DNA of 64,000 nucleotides from Serinus canaria (GCF_022539315.1 NC_066317.1:65071179-65135178); one strand, 5' to 3'. Positions 1-13,531 are shown, counted from the stretch's first letter. Made by a program: numbers and translations. The notes: generated by a model not told the origin, from the sequence alone.

Positions 1-3000
1 CACACCCCCTCCCAACATAAAGCTGAAGGTTTCAGGCTCTGGGATTATAATGCCATGTCCTTGTTCTGGGTCAAGAGGGCAGGAGACTTATATTTTGTCT
101 TCTGAGATGTTCTGAAAGAGCTGGTCTGGGGACTATGAAGTCTTCGCTGGAAAAATCCATCTTCTTCTTGTTTTGAACAGAAGTTCAACCCTGGACCATG
201 AAATTTTCCCTGGAGAAACTGGCCAGTGCTTTCTGGTGAAAATGTCACATCTGACAATTTGACATGTCTTGGCAGACACTTTTCTTCCCAAATATAAAAA
301 TACATTATCAGAAAATTCATGCTAAATCCACTAGCAATGATCACAAATGAAGCTATGCTGGGATATAGAGATCACTGAAAGCCATGGTGCTTCAAGAATC
401 TCAAAAGCTTTGTGGGCCACCAGAGATACCAGATCACAGGAACTCTGAAGGCCAAGATGAAAACACAACCAAATAGAATACAAATTGTGTCTTCTCCTTT
501 AAGTGTTCACCAGTTTTTTAATGAGTATGTTTACATAGTTTGAAATAAGGATTTTCTGTCAATGCTAGCGTATACAAAGGAGGGAAAAAAGGGAAAAAGA
601 ACAAACCTTTTTCTTCACAAAATCAGATTTATTAAGTGTAAACAAATTTCATTCCCAGTCTGTCTGAAGCTGGCAGTGCTAAATTTTACCTTTGCAGAAA
701 GTATTTAATATAGTATGTGTAAATATTATGTTAAAGGATTCATGTCCTGTTTTAAACAGTGGCAAAAAAATTTCCTTTTAGCCTTTTGGTTTTCCACTAA
801 TTTATTTCATATTAAACCAGAGCAGGCTAAAAAACTGCTGATCAGATCTTTACTGAGCTTTATTGTAATGTAGTTTAAGTGGATGCAGACGGCTGGTTTT
901 TCTTTTTCTTTATTTCTTCTTTTTTTTCTTCCCTCCATGTCTGAAATATTATACAGCAGACTGAAGTTCTTGTGGCATTAACATGAGAGTCTCAAAATGG
1001 GCTGAAAAATAAATATTATAAAAATATGTCATCCAAATCAAATACTGTGTGAATAAGGGAAACTGGAGAGGTTACAATTGTGGTTCAAGGTTTAACATGC
1101 AAGGTACCTCAAAAGTTAGCTAAATACATTTCAGATGGATGTGAAATGCAGAGGAAATGTGTTAAGTGTCTTCTCTTGGTGAGATCTCGAGCGTGGCTCA
1201 CATAACAAGCTCGGAGGTCAAGTTCCCACATGGTAACATACGGGGTGATGGGAATGGGCTCAGATCCCTTCTTCCTTAATCAACAGCATCCCCCTGGTGA
1301 AAAGGCCTGACAGTGCCCCATGATCATCCTCATGCTCATCAGCAATCAAAACCCCAGTGGTGCACAGGAACAATACGTGGAGCCTTTGGGTTTCCTTACA
1401 CTAGGGCAAAAACTTTGGCTACTGACTGTTCATGGTGCTCAACTGTGTAATTGTCTTAATTGTGCTAAATTGCACTGTGTAATCCCTTAATAATTATGTG
1501 GCTTGGCAACAGTATTAAACGACAAAAGTGACATTCATGTAGACACAGCATTGCCTTGCAGAAGCATAAAAGTTGGAAAATGCAGGAGTCTGCACAGGTT
1601 AACCTTGAGGAGCCACCCTCACCAGTGCCCACTCTGCCAGCTGCAGGAGACTTTAGGACGGGGGGCCATCATAATATCACTGATTTGGCAAAAAAATCTT
1701 TATGGGGCAGCTTATGGGACAGCTCTAGCAAAATGCTGACTTTGAAATGTTCACTAAACAGTAAATGTTTGGGCAAACAATTCTCACCCCATGGTTCACC
1801 TCAAAGGGCTGATGGTGGTTATCAGAACTTGACTAAAGGCTTGGAGTATAACTGTGAAATTTTACCATGACCATCACAGAGCTGTTCCAATCCAATATTC
1901 CAGGACAGTTTCCATGAGCAGATTACTTTCAGGGTGCAGTTCTGGTTCTCCATTTGTCCACATTCCTTTGCCAGGGACACAGACCCCTGAAATGAGTCTC
2001 AACTGGGAAAACTGAGGAAGAACTTGTTCAGTAATTCTAGGGATTAAAATCTCAATATTTTTGGCAAGTGTCTAGTTTGTGACTCTCCCATTCACTGGTG
2101 TTGCAGTGCAGTTTCCTGCCTCTCCTACCCAAGGCAACAGAGCTCTGTGTGGCAGCCTGCCCATACAGGGGGGCTCTTGCTCTCAGGAAAGGTGCAGTTC
2201 CTCCCCCTTTTCCCAAAACATCAACCTGCTACAATACCTCCAATGTGGAAAAGAGGTTCCTTCCTCCTTGCACTTTTTGCAATATTATCTATTTTAATAT
2301 AAATACAACAATCACATTTGATAATGTAAAAAAAAAAATTACTGTTTCTACAGACATAATAATAATAATAATTATTATTATTATAATAATAAAAAATCAC
2401 ATTTGGGCAGCAAGCTGTAAACTACAAATGTGGATTCTCTGTCATCCACAACTTTCCATAGGACTTATCAGAGATCTGATTGTACAACCTTCATGGAGCT
2501 TAAAGGGAGTTACAGAACCAAGTGCTATCTTTTGTTTGAAGTAAATAACTGTTTAAAGTAAACAAAACAAACAAACAAAAAACTGCACATGGAGTATTTA
2601 AATATTTGACAAGCTTCAATGTGAAATAATATCAAGAATGAATAGGAAGGAGCTTGTTCTGGTGGAATTTTCATGTTTGTGTTCTTTAAGGGGTTATTCA
2701 GGATCCTCTGCAGCTAGAAAGTTTATTGAATGTCTATTTTTAAAAAGATGCTTTTAAGTTATGTGTATGAAATAGCATGGCCACATCAATGAATCCCATC
2801 TTAAATATTAGTGAAGCATTTATGCTTGTTGCCCTAAAGTGCTGCTAAAATCCAGAGCAAGGCCCTTCTTGATTGACTACATCTGCCACTGAACCCATTT
2901 GTAGAAGTCAGGAGTAATTTATATTATCTCAAAGTAATAACAACTGGTGGAGAAATATTTTTTCACATAACCATCTGTGGAAAAACCCATGCATTCCTCT

Positions 3001-5317
3001 TTTTGTACTCTGGGCTAACCTATAAATTAATTCCTTAGGTATTTATAGGGATAGCTCAGTGTGTGTGGGATTTGCTAATAAACCCTCCTAAGTTCTAGTT
3101 TGGGTTTCCTCTGGTGAGGTGAGCAGGCATATCCCAACTAAGCCATCTGGACAGACCCTGCTCAGTCTGAAGAATCTGACACTCCTGTAAGGTTTAAGCG
3201 TTCCTAGAAAATTTTGGATTCCCTTACAAATTGTATTTACATTTTTTGATAGTGTGAGTGTAGCCAAGATGGACTCTATCTGGAAGAGGTCTCTCATTTA
3301 TCAACTGAATACTTACTCTTTGAGCAGTGAAAAGGGCAAACCCTAGAAAAGCAAAGAAAATCTGTTTGAAAGGAGGAAAGGGTGGTATTTTCTTAAGCTG
3401 GCATGCCTTCTTGCATTTGAAGTCATATCTTATAAAATATATGGCCAAAGTTCAACATGATGTGGTTTGAGCTTGGCTCCCTTTGGTAAATAAGAGTATG
3501 TATTCAGTGGATGAACCTTACTTTAATTTCAAATTCAGACCCAAATTCCCTCCAGACTCTGGGGAATTGTTCTCCCAGGGTTATGACCAATAAAAGGGAA
3601 AAGGGGAGAGCTGTATGCAAAGCTCCAGGATCTGAGATTTTGGCTTAAGAACTTCTCTATTATGGACAAATCATTCCATATACAATCTCCAGAACCACAA
3701 TCTACAAAGACTTACAAAAAGTGTATTGCAAAAAGGAATGCTCTGGTTTTATCTAAGAGTTAGCATTCTAAAAATAACCCCAGTCTGTCCTCCTGGGCTT
3801 ACACTCAGTAGTGCTTCAAAATGCACTCAAATAAAACTTTGCAGTTAAAGAAATGTTTTCTCAGCCAGAATTATCTATAAGAAACTTGAGGAATTTTCTT
3901 GTGAATAAAATATTGCACTGCAAATATTTGCTCTGCTTTAACTTGGCCCTGTTCCTGCTCTGAATCTATTCACAACCTGGGGGAAAAGACACATTATCAT
4001 TTTGAGCTGTGTCTCAGTATTCCTGATCTATTTTCTTCACAGAATATGTTACAGCAGCAATTATCTATAAAATTGCATGTGATATTTTGATAAAGGTGTA
4101 ACAGTGTGTCAGCTCTATTTCCTTTCAAAGTACCTTTGATGTGGACATAGAATTTAGTAAGTGCAGCTCATTTAGAGTCAGAAACCTTTCTCTGGTCCCA
4201 GCATTATTCAGCTTCCATATTTAATGTGCCCACCTGACAATTACTGCTGTCCAAAATGAAATTATTATTATAAAGTGAAGTTACTTGTTGAGAAAATGGT
4301 TTACATCCAAGAACACATTCCTGCAGTGTATTGTAGCTATGGCTGGGGGGGAGGGGAGCATGGTTGGGGAGCCTTGCCAGGGTCCCAAGCAAAACATCTC
4401 CATGCCTCATCTTACCTGCAGTTTTACCTGTTTGTGTTCCTTGTTTTGGGTGTCTCCTGCAGGCTGCGGTTCCCTCTGGGCTCCTGGCAGCTTCAGAAGG
4501 ATCAATTAAGGTCAGGCTCAGCACCTGGGGCAGTGGGTAGTGAGGTGCATTTTGTTTTTTCCCTCTGGGAGGAACAACCTTCAGCCTAAGAGAGAGCAGA
4601 GCTTTGCAGCCTGTGCTCTGTCTTGCCCTACCACTCTCAAAACATAATTTCAAATTAATTTATTTGTTTACAAGAGAATTCCCTTAAGAGAGTGGGCTGG
4701 GTTCATATCTCACACCCATGAAAATGTGGAATAATGGCTTTTGTCTTGGAAATCAGTTTATGCTGCTACAATAAGCCAGGAGTTGGCTACTGGGTGCTTT
4801 CCTATCATCATTTTAATTCCAGTACATACTCAAATGTGCTCTGCAGTAAAATTAGATTAAAAAACATCTGGCAAACAAAACCATTACCAAATAAATGTTG
4901 CCCATTGGCCCTGAATTCACACTCAGGATATTGAAAACAAATGTTCTGGTGCTATTGAGATCTTGACATGTTTGTGTTTAGCTTGTTGGGTCAGCTGAAG
5001 TTGCTCGTGTTCACAGTGATCCCTGATGAGAGATACTTTGAGTCACAGATTATTTAGACTATTCTCAGTATGGGGTACAACTCAAAGCTCCTTAGCAGCA
5101 TGACTTTCATAACAATGATATAACCCAACAGCAGGTCCTCTGACCTGACAACATGCCCCCCACTTCCAGGGAATCTGTGTAGCTAAACAAAATATTTGTG
5201 AACTAGAGGGAAAACAGGAGTCACCTGTCATGAATCTGTCTTTATTTAAGGACAGACAGCACTCCGTGGCCTGCTTTGGTTTCCTGGCCTATTGTATTAG
5301 GGTTTTCACAGAGTTGC
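1..5317. other. Non-coding unique sequence
   Basis: I see no gene, RNA or recognisable transposon here apart from the small AAT/ATT microsatellite annotated separately. The open frames are short or lack any domain. There is a pyrimidine-rich patch near 898-940 and a short AAAC-rich patch near 2558-2582. Old repeats too decayed to read by eye may be present. Confidence 0.6.
2356..2391. repeat. AAT/ATT microsatellite, palindromic
   Basis: A run of ATA/AAT triplets switches in the middle to ATT triplets and then back to TAA triplets. The switch makes the centre a near-perfect inverted repeat of about 25 bp that could fold into a hairpin or cruciform. It lies inside a chance open frame, where it reads as poly-isoleucine. 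Confidence 0.9.
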
Positions 5318-5963
5318 TCAGAATCACAGAACAAGCTGAGTTGGAAGGGACCCCCAAGGATCATCCAGCCCAGCCCCTGGCCCTGCTCAGCACCATCCCC
5401 CAGAGTCACCCCCTGTGTCCCAGAGCATTGTCCAAACACCCCTGAGCTCTGCCAGGCTGGTGCTGTGCCCACTGCCCTGGGGAGCCTGGTCAGTGCCCAG
5501 CCACCCTCTGGGGGAAGAACCTTCTCCTGGTATCCAACACAAACCTCCCCTGACACAGCTTCAGGCCATTCCCTCAGTGCTGTCACTGTCGCCACAGAGC
5601 AGAGATCAGTGTCTGTCCCTCCTGTTCCCCTCAGGAGGAATTTGTACCTGCACTGAGGTCTCCTCTCTGTCCCCTCCAGGCTGAACAGACCCAGCGCCCT
5701 CAGCCTCTCCTCACACGGCTTCCCCTCCAGGCCCTTCACCATCCCCGTGCCCTCCTTTGGGCACTCTCTGATAGTTTAATGTTTTGTTACCTTGTGGCAC
5801 CCAAAGCTGCCCCCAGCACTCGAGGTGAGGCCGCCCCAGCCCCGAGCAGAGCGGGACAATCCCTCCCTTGCCCGGCTGGCCATGCTGGGCCTGATGTCCC
5901 CAGCACAGGGATGTCCCTCCTGGCTGCCAGGGCACTGCTGCCTCACCTTCAGCTTTCCACTGC
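5318..5963 (-). repeat. CR1 LINE fragment, 3' end region (minus orientation)
   Basis: The plus strand begins with the reverse complement of a CR1 3' terminus (cagaatcacagaa near 5318). It continues through the landmarks of avian CR1: 'gttggaagggaccccc', 'ccctggggagcctggt', 'caggctgaacagaccca', 'tcaggcctctcctca'-like text near 5699, and 'ggctgccagggcac' near 5922. The element is therefore inserted on the minus strand with its 3' end at the low coordinate and is 5' truncated, as most CR1 copies are. It is GC-rich relative to its flanks, and that makes several false open frames on both strands. CR1 is a non-LTR retrotransposon moved by target-primed reverse transcription; this copy is far too short to be active. 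The subfamily is not determined. Confidence 0.92.
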
Positions 5964-6125
5964 CCAGGAACCCTTCAAGTGTTTTTCAATATCTTCCAGA
6001 ATAATCTCCATAACTTTACCAGGCACTTAGGAAGTGACACAAACAGGCCTGTAGATACTGGGGTTCCCTTCTTGCCTTTCCTTCACCAGCTTCCAATCAG
6101 TCAGAAATCTTATTCTCCATATGCA
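5964..6125 (-). pseudogene. CR1-type reverse transcriptase fragment, broken
   Basis: The minus strand reads in one frame from about 6125 to 5964. It starts with DWKL (near 6098-6087), continues with a degraded block containing YRPV, then VTS, an in-frame stop codon, and VPGKVME. This matches the order DWKL...NYRPVSLTS-VPGK-ME found near the start of the RT domain in CR1 ORF2. It directly abuts the CR1 3'-end fragment at 5318-5963. In an intact CR1 these two parts lie well over 1 kb apart, so the copy either suffered an internal deletion or is two separate insertions. The product would be the RT of a self-copying LINE. The in-frame stop and the roughly 50-codon length make it a dead remnant. 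The motifs are seen directly; the family assignment rests on recalled CR1 consensus. Confidence 0.75.
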
Positions 6126-7559
6126 TCTTTGTCTTTGGACAATCCATCTTTTCCTTCATCCCCATCCTTTATATGGTACTTTGGAATTCCAAACACACTG
6201 CCTAAAGTAGTTTGTATCCATTTCTTATCCATTAATATCTGGCTCTGTATTGTGTTTTTACCAGACACCTCTCATCTTTCTGGATGAGAGTCACAACAAT
6301 TCTGGGTGTTGTTTGGTTTGGAGTTTTTGTTTTTATTAGAATAATTTCTCTATTCAGGAGAGACTAAGTCAGTCTCAGTAGACTTGTAAGGGCCTTAACC
6401 CAAAAAAGAAAAACATGCAGCCTCAACCACTCATAATCAGTTTAGCAGATCCATTATTCTACCAGTACATGCAAATTTGGTCAAAATGAAACACTTCAGA
6501 AAATGTATTGATTTTGTCAGCACTTTAGTTTAAGCAAATAAAAAGGGGAAAGAATTTCCATCCTGTTGAAATGTGCTGTTTTTAAAATACTGCTATTTTG
6601 GGCTTGGTTTTGTTTCTGAGAAACTTTTCTTTGGCATTTTACCATTGTGTTGTTGGGTGTTTTTTTAACAAAAATCTAAGTAAAAATCAGTAAAGAAATG
6701 GTTTTGTTCAATTCTGAAACCTGCAGGTTTCATTTAGAAGGAAAATAACTCATATCTAGTTCAGCAGCAATCAGAACTTGTTTCAGCAGAGATCTACTCT
6801 AAGCCAAAAAGCTTAACTAACATCCTTACCATCTCCCATCATCCAGCTCTGTCTGGGGAAAGTGGGACTGCAGGGGATTCAAATAACAAATTAACATGGA
6901 ATCATTACGAGTAATTTAACTTTTGAAATGAGATCTTTCTGCTTGAACAATAGATCCATCTTGAGCCCCCTTCTTTCCCACAACTATCAACCATGCTTGT
7001 TTTTATGAGGCCTGGGATAAAACTCAGTTTGACTTCTCGATAACATCTTTGTGTCAAAGCAAGTGAATGTATTCTGAAAAATTACTGTGTACATGCAAAA
7101 TCCAAACTGATATTTTGTCACATTTTTGCTTTCTCTATGAATTTCTCTTTTCCTCCTCTTTTATACCAAGATTTGAAGACTTTCAGTATAAAAGATTTTA
7201 TCAAAAAAACTCCTATAAAAGAAAACATGGGGTTTTTTCATTTAAAATCTGATGATGATGACAACATTTGATGACTTCTGACTGATCATTCATAGGTGAT
7301 CAGTTGTAATTAAAGCTTTTGCTCATTTTTTCAGACTTCTCTGGGGAAAGTAGACAGGCATATCAGCAATAATGGAAAGCGCATACCTATTTTTTCTTAT
7401 GCCAACACAATAAAATCAGTCATTAATTATAATGTTAGAGCAAGATAATTTTATTATTCTTAGTAATGTGGCAGAGTGTGAGAAACTAAAGGACAGAAAA
7501 AATTACTATATGAGAAGAGTTTGGTGTCCTTAAAGATCAAAAATATCATAATTAGGAAA

Positions 7560-7970
7560 GTCCAGCAAGAACAAGGTGGTTGTGTGTCATCCCATTAATG
7601 AGCAATAAAGTGTAGTCACATGGATGTAAATGAATATGATTAGGAGTGAAAACTTACCATGCCCCAGAAAGAATTTTGTTTCAATTCATAAAGGAACTGC
7701 TTGTTTAATTATAAACACACAGAGGATCAGAGCTACAATCAGATTCACTATGTATTTTAATTCATGAATCAAGCTTTTGTGTAACTGAAAAAAAGAAGAA
7801 GTTGTGATTTAATTAGTGGCATGAGAGTTGCACAACCCGATCTCATTAGGACTAATCACTTTCCAGGAAGCGCCGGGCGCCGTCTCGCACAGCATCTCCC
7901 AGAAATGATCACTATTCTGCAGGACTGAGCTGTGTTTAATGCCACTGTTGCAGGAAGCTGTCATTAGCTG
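7560..7970. promoter_or_regulatory. Candidate conserved non-coding element
   Basis: This block sits in AT-rich DNA. It contains several homeodomain-type core words (attaatga near 7593, tttaattagtgg near 7808, actaatca near 7851) close to a compact cluster of CpGs at 7866-7890 (the gcgccgggcgccg patch). Clustered TAAT cores next to retained CpGs are common in vertebrate developmental enhancers, but such words also occur by chance. No conservation comparison was possible, so this is an inference. Confidence 0.25.
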
Positions 7971-8339
7971 TGTTAGGGGGGAAAAAATGGGGACAGAAGG
8001 TTGCTATTCTCAAAGTGAGTGTGGCAATACAGCCTCTCAAAGCTTCCTCCTGCTCATTACTCTCAAGTTTCGCCATCTCCTCCAGTACAGGCTCAAAGAA
8101 CAAACTGGATTTTGTTAAGAAGGGAAATAATGGAGGATAACTCCAAACAAACAAAGAAGTTGGGCAGGAAGGAGTCAGATTTGAAGAAGGTGATGCACAG
8201 ATGTTTTCGGGAGTTAATACATCCACGTGGGAGCAACCATCAAAAGAATCATGCAGGGCAACAGAGGGTGCCATTGTGCCACCGTGCTACTGGTGTAAGC
8301 CTTGGTGGAATGGTTTCCCTCCCAGATAGTAGCTAAAAA

Positions 8340-8530
8340 ACAATCATATATACATTTATTTATTTATATGATATTAATATAATTTATTTATTTATAAATA
8401 TTTCAATTCTTTTTTCATGGCAATACAGGCAGAAGGCCATCACACATTTTCACATAAATATACTTATATATATTTGTATCTATGTGCAAATAAATAAATA
8501 TATAGTTGTGGGGGTGAATAAATATAAAAA
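8340..8530. repeat. AT-rich low-complexity sequence
   Basis: Runs of TTTATTTA and TATA-type words occur at about 8344-8405 and again at about 8452-8530, separated by a short less biased segment. No unit is repeated regularly enough to call a true microsatellite. Confidence 0.8.
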
Positions 8531-9658
8531 AAGCTCACATCCTAGGTAGGCTATGATAAATGTCTCCAGAACACATTCTTTCCTAGCTTCATCTGCAATC
8601 CACCCTCTAATTTCTTGATCTGGCAACACACAGGCTCCCAGCTGAGCCCTGTCTCTTCCCCTCTCTCAAGTGCTTTGTCATTGGAATTATTTCCCCACAA
8701 ATCTACTCTGGCTCGTGGTCCATCAGATCAAAGTACTCAGTCACTGACAGCATTTGTTTATAGTAAAAAATGCCATAGCTTCATATCCAGATTTAGCCCC
8801 TGTCTCTCAGTGCTACCGAAAAGGGACATTTTTAGATATCGATGCTCATTCCTGGTTCTCAAGTTATCAGAATTTACAGTTGTAATGTTCTTAGGAGCAG
8901 AGTAGGCTATTTTTGGTCAGAATGAAGGCACGTGATAGACCAAAGCAATTAGGGCCCCTTACTTTATTAACAGGATGGTAAAAAATAGTCCTAATTAAAT
9001 ATTTTTCAGCTCTCCTAAACATTCCTAAAATAGCCCTTTCTGCAAGGGAAGGGGCATAAGCAGAGGGTGTTACAGGGCAGTGTGTGTCTCATGGCACTCC
9101 TCTGGCTGTCTGCATAATTCATAGCACTTGTTATGTGCCCAGCCCAACATTCATCTGATAAAACCCTCTCCCCCCTGCAGTGTGCTCCTTACCCATGTCC
9201 CAGACAGGCACTTGCACACTCCATGTGGGATTTGCTTCACGCGGCAGGAGATGCTCAGGGAGTAAAATCACCGATGCCCTTTAGATCGCTGCAAAGCAGG
9301 TCAAGGTCTTAAAAGCTTAAGAGAGAAACTGAGCCGTGCAAATGTTGGTGTAAAAGCTCCATTGTACAAACAAGAGCCACGTTCCAAGGATGCTGTCACC
9401 TTGGATTTCACTAAAAACCACACCCCCCGCTCCTTTACAACTGCTGAACTATTTAGACTGTGAATCCTCAGGACTGGCAACCTTTACTTTGAACCTGGTG
9501 ATCCTCCAGGCTCACAATCCTTTCTCCCACTAGGACACAGACTTAAGTACACATTGTGTTGTTGAAATGCAGATCTGAACATGAGTTTTGGGTTCTTTCT
9601 GTGTTTGAAAGACAATAAAGACCCAGCAAATGACAGGTCCCAGCTGTTGATTATGGAA

Positions 9659-9671
9659 TATATATATATAT
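9659..9671. repeat. Short (TA)n microsatellite
   Basis: About six TA units are flanked by ordinary sequence. Confidence 0.85.
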
Positions 9672-10374
9672 TCAATATAGTTTTTTGAGCTTTCAAAGGG
9701 AACACCAATGAGATCAGCTAAGCTCCAAAGTAGTTTAGGAGCACTGAAGTTTTGACCCTGGAAGATTTTTTTTACAATGCATGTTTTAGGAACAAAACCA
9801 TGCAAGTTATTCTTGCTCTAAAAACTGTATCTCATTACAGTGCCTTAAATTACAATGGACAGAAAACTATGCACAGTATTTCAGTGAAGATCAACATGAA
9901 AAACCTTATGGCAGAAAAATAACATGGCTCTTTTTGTATTGACTGATTTGGAATTACTTCTTTCTCTTGAGTTTTGCTTTGAAGGTGAAGAGGATCAGGT
10001 AAATAAAAATGTCTCATGGAAAGAGAAGTAGAATTTTTCAGTTTGAAAAGGTCCAGAATATATGGTCCCAAAATGTCAATGGTTTGGAGGTAGAGGGGAA
10101 CACTTCAGTTCCTATTGTGAATGTATTAAAGAGGATTGAAAAGCTTTCAAACGAAAAATACAGAGGTTTTGAACACAAATTAGAGTGATTATCTTCTAAG
10201 CAGCAAAATCTCAATGTGACTGGGGAAGCCAGAAGAGAAAGAGCAAGGCTTCTTTTCCCACCATATGCCAAACACCAGTATGTGGAAGATGAACTGTAAA
10301 CCCAAACCCTAAACTCCTGAGGTACAGACTGTGATGGCCAGGACAAAAGAGAAAGCAGAATTTGGCTGCAAAGG

Positions 10375-10501
10375 CCTCCTGGAAGCGTTCAGAGCCAGGC
10401 TGGAAGGGGCTTTGAACAAACTGATCTGATACAAGGAGTGGCTGTGGGTGTGGAACTAGGTGGTCCTTAAGGTTCCTTCCAACAAAAACCATTCTTTGAT
10501 C
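10375..10501 (+). repeat. CR1 LINE 3' tail (plus orientation)
   Basis: The plus strand shows the CR1 3' end in the normal direction. A 'gaagcgttcagagccaggctgg' type segment is followed by 'ggctttgaacaaactgatct', 'ggaactaggtggtccttaag' and 'ttccttccaac', and ends in a decayed attctttgat near 10500. It is a 5'-truncated copy of about 127 bp. The long minus-strand open frames crossing it are antisense artefacts. Confidence 0.88.
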
Positions 10502-13500
10502 CCTTGAAGTTGGTTGTGGAGAATGTTCACCCATATTGCTTTCTTTGCCAGCAAGTGGTGTGTTGGGCCAACCAACAAACTGACCACTGCCACGACACCA
10601 CTGGGCTGCCAACATAAGCCACAGTGTGAAGGAGTAACCATGGGGTTTTTTTCTGCTGATCATCTTGAATAAAGTTAGTGTTGGTGCGGGGGGGGAGGAA
10701 TGAACCTCCACCTACTGTAAATTCATAGGATTAGCCAGATTTTTCTTTGGAAAAGGAAATTCCCCCTTTGAGACCTTTATAAGTTACTCTGGTGTCTAAT
10801 GTTGCCATTCATGCCCTTCCTGTCCCCTCCCCACCTACCTTTGATGGTGAGCCAGGTATTGTTTGAACAACTTATACACCAAGGTCTGTTAATTCCCCGT
10901 TGAAATCAGCCTTAACAGGTCAGCTCCTTCTATACCTGAAAACATTGTGTGCATGAGGACTGATAACCTTGCTCATTTTCCGTAAGTTCCATGGAATTTA
11001 TGTTCACAAGTGCTCTCTGAAAACAAAGCAGTAGCAAAGAGTCACCATGGTCCCTCTGAGCCAGCTGCAGAGACAGCCAGTGCAAGAGAGAAACGTGACA
11101 TCTTCTTGGACATGGGCCCTTGAAAGAGACCTGAACAACTCTTAAGTTTTCCCCTTGCACTTAAAAATTACTTGAGGACCAAAGTGCCTGGATTTATTCG
11201 TTATGAGTGTTTAAATTCTATTTTGCTATAACTTTTCATCTTCTTTTCTGTCTTAGTGCTAAGTCAAAACTGGAGTTTCTATCCCGTGAAAAAGTCTGCC
11301 ATTTCAGATTCCGTGTCCATTCTCAATCAGAATTAAAAGAATGTGTTTATAAATTTCAGCTTGGGGGAAAAAACCTCATCCCTGTTCCCCATCACCTGAG
11401 CCAACCACAATTATGTATAGCTGAAATATTTCTGCCTAACTGCTTTTATTTCCTTTTTCTATAATAGATAAAATAGTTTTAAAAGTTTCTATACTCTTCT
11501 TAAACAAGTTAAATTTATCAGAAGAATTTTTGTTTTGACAGAACAGTATCATTCTAACAAAAGTTACTAGTTACAGCAGTTATCAGCTATATAAATATAA
11601 GTCATAATCTAAGTCTATTCTTTTCCTTCCTTCTGCCAAGTTCATGAGAACACAGAGACACGGAGGAGACCCACACTTCTTTCTGAAGATCTTTTTCCCT
11701 CAGCAAAATTTTTTGCCACAAAAATCTTTTGCTGTGAATAAGGACATTCATTGATTTGATCTTAACTCTCTGCCCCAGGGAAAATAGAGTCCATAGAGAG
11801 CTTTTCCAAATCAAAGGGGTTTGAAGAGTTTGGAAAACAGCTGGCTGTGGCCAAGATGCTCAGACTCTCTTACCTAGACAATTGCACCTTAACTTGAAAC
11901 TCTAGCACTTAACACTGCACTTAGTCTGCCATGCTACATTCATCCTATGATCTGGAATACCACAAAAACCCAGACCAAGTGCTGTGTTGTCTCTTCTGTA
12001 AGAAATGCTGTGCAATCACTTCCCAGAAATAGGCTGCTGTCATTCTGTGCAGGAGCACAGTCAGGGTTGTTCTCTTAATCCCAAAGGTACTCTTGCCTCT
12101 GCCCTCCCATGTCTGGAGGAGAAGAGTGGTCAGGAAAAACAGAGGCTGTGGCATGAAACAATTGCACAGCCCTGCACTTATAATTTTCAAATGGGATAAC
12201 AGTAAATGGCATGAACAACATACTAAAATTGCAAAACTGCAGTTACCACTGATTTTTGTATTGGTATACTGCACCCCTGAATTTACATCTGAAATATACC
12301 CAGATCATGATGCTACTTTCTGCTAGCATAATGATTTGGCCTTTTTGCTCCTAGAGTTGAGAGAGAAGGCTTTATCCTAATTAAAAAAGGGAGGAGAAGA
12401 TCCAGAAAAATTTTCTAAAGGAAAAGGTATTAAGGAAATCCTCTACTAGCCATAATCACAAAATTTTTCCAGGACATTCAGGTTAAATATTAGAATATTG
12501 AATAGATAGGGAAAAGTGTACTTGACCTTGAGGCATCCATGTGTTTTTCCCACTGATGATTCTGGAGTTTACAGGGTGCTGAAGTGATACCAGTGTGCTG
12601 TGCTAGGTGTTCCCCTAGAAAAAGGGCCTCTGGTGGTGAACCTTGCAGACCAACCCCTATCATATACACATAGCCAAAGGGTCAGACAGGGTGTGACCAG
12701 AGCATGGGGACACTGAAACACCTCCATGAGTCTGACAGTCCTTTAGACAATTATCTGTTAGATCTTGAAACTCTCAAATCCCTTGGGGCTGCCATGCAAC
12801 AGGAAGGTGGTACCCTTCCCATCCCATCTTTCAGCAGTGGATCCTTGTGCTTTCTCTGGAAGATTATCCACGTGCTGCTGTTCATCCCTGCATTAATCAC
12901 ATGCCATTATCTAGCTGCCATTGGCTGGAGTCCTGTCTCCAGGGTTTTTTGGTGGGAAAGGCCCCAGATGACCTAGGTCAGGATCCAATCTTAGTGTAAG
13001 AAAGAGACTTCTCTCAATTGCTCTTGTTTCAGGCGTAGTCCCTCATTTGACACACGTGGAAGATATTTTAATAGTAATTATCATCTCCTGATGCCAAAGT
13101 TTGCTCTATAAATTTATCAAAACCAGCTTTTTAGCACACTTTCTCTTCAGCCCTCTCTCTATATGCATATTTGCTTGCATGCACACACACACAATTACAA
13201 GCAGAATGAAACCACACGTTGCCTAAACAAGGCTGTATTGTGTTTTCTCCACGTAATACAGTAAGAGCTAATCTCATCCTTCAAAACTCAGCACTTCATC
13301 CAACTTTCTGTCCTGCACAATTGCTATGTGACCTCCTGAGCTGTGGGATCAGCCTCAGTGTTACACCATGGGGCTTCAAGGTACAGCCCTCAGGGCTGGG
13401 GCAGGGGGAATCACTGCATGCTCTGTGGCATCTGTCAGCATATTGCCACAAGCTTTCATTCTATATTTATGAAAAGGTGCTGAGGCACAGCAGGCATTAT

Positions 13501-13531
13501 GCATGATCTTCGCCATAAAAAAGGATCATGC
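13501..13531. repeat. Inverted repeat, 8-bp arms
   Basis: GCATGATC at 13501-13508 is mirrored by GATCATGC at 13524-13531 around a 15-nt spacer containing 'cgccataaaa'. The spacer resembles a HOX/CDX-type binding word, and 'ttatgcat' lies just upstream. It may be a paired binding site, a small hairpin or chance. Confidence 0.5.

Larger units (their letters stand above)
6126..10374. other. Non-coding unique sequence, AT-rich
   Basis: No gene was recognised. Content of note, annotated separately: a possible conserved block near 7560-7970, an AT-rich low-complexity stretch at 8340-8530, and a short (TA)n at 9659-9671. The segment 9230-9400 contains several CpGs and the SOX-like words 'cattgt' and 'acaaacaa', but nothing that proves function. 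Confidence 0.55.

Noticed and set aside
5242..5742. 166-codon minus-strand and overlapping plus-strand frames
   Set aside because: They lie in the GC-rich CR1 3' region, which is largely untranslated. The frames do not match the CR1 proteins.
10211..10711. 166-codon minus-strand frame
   Set aside because: It crosses the plus-oriented CR1 tail antisense and has no domain.
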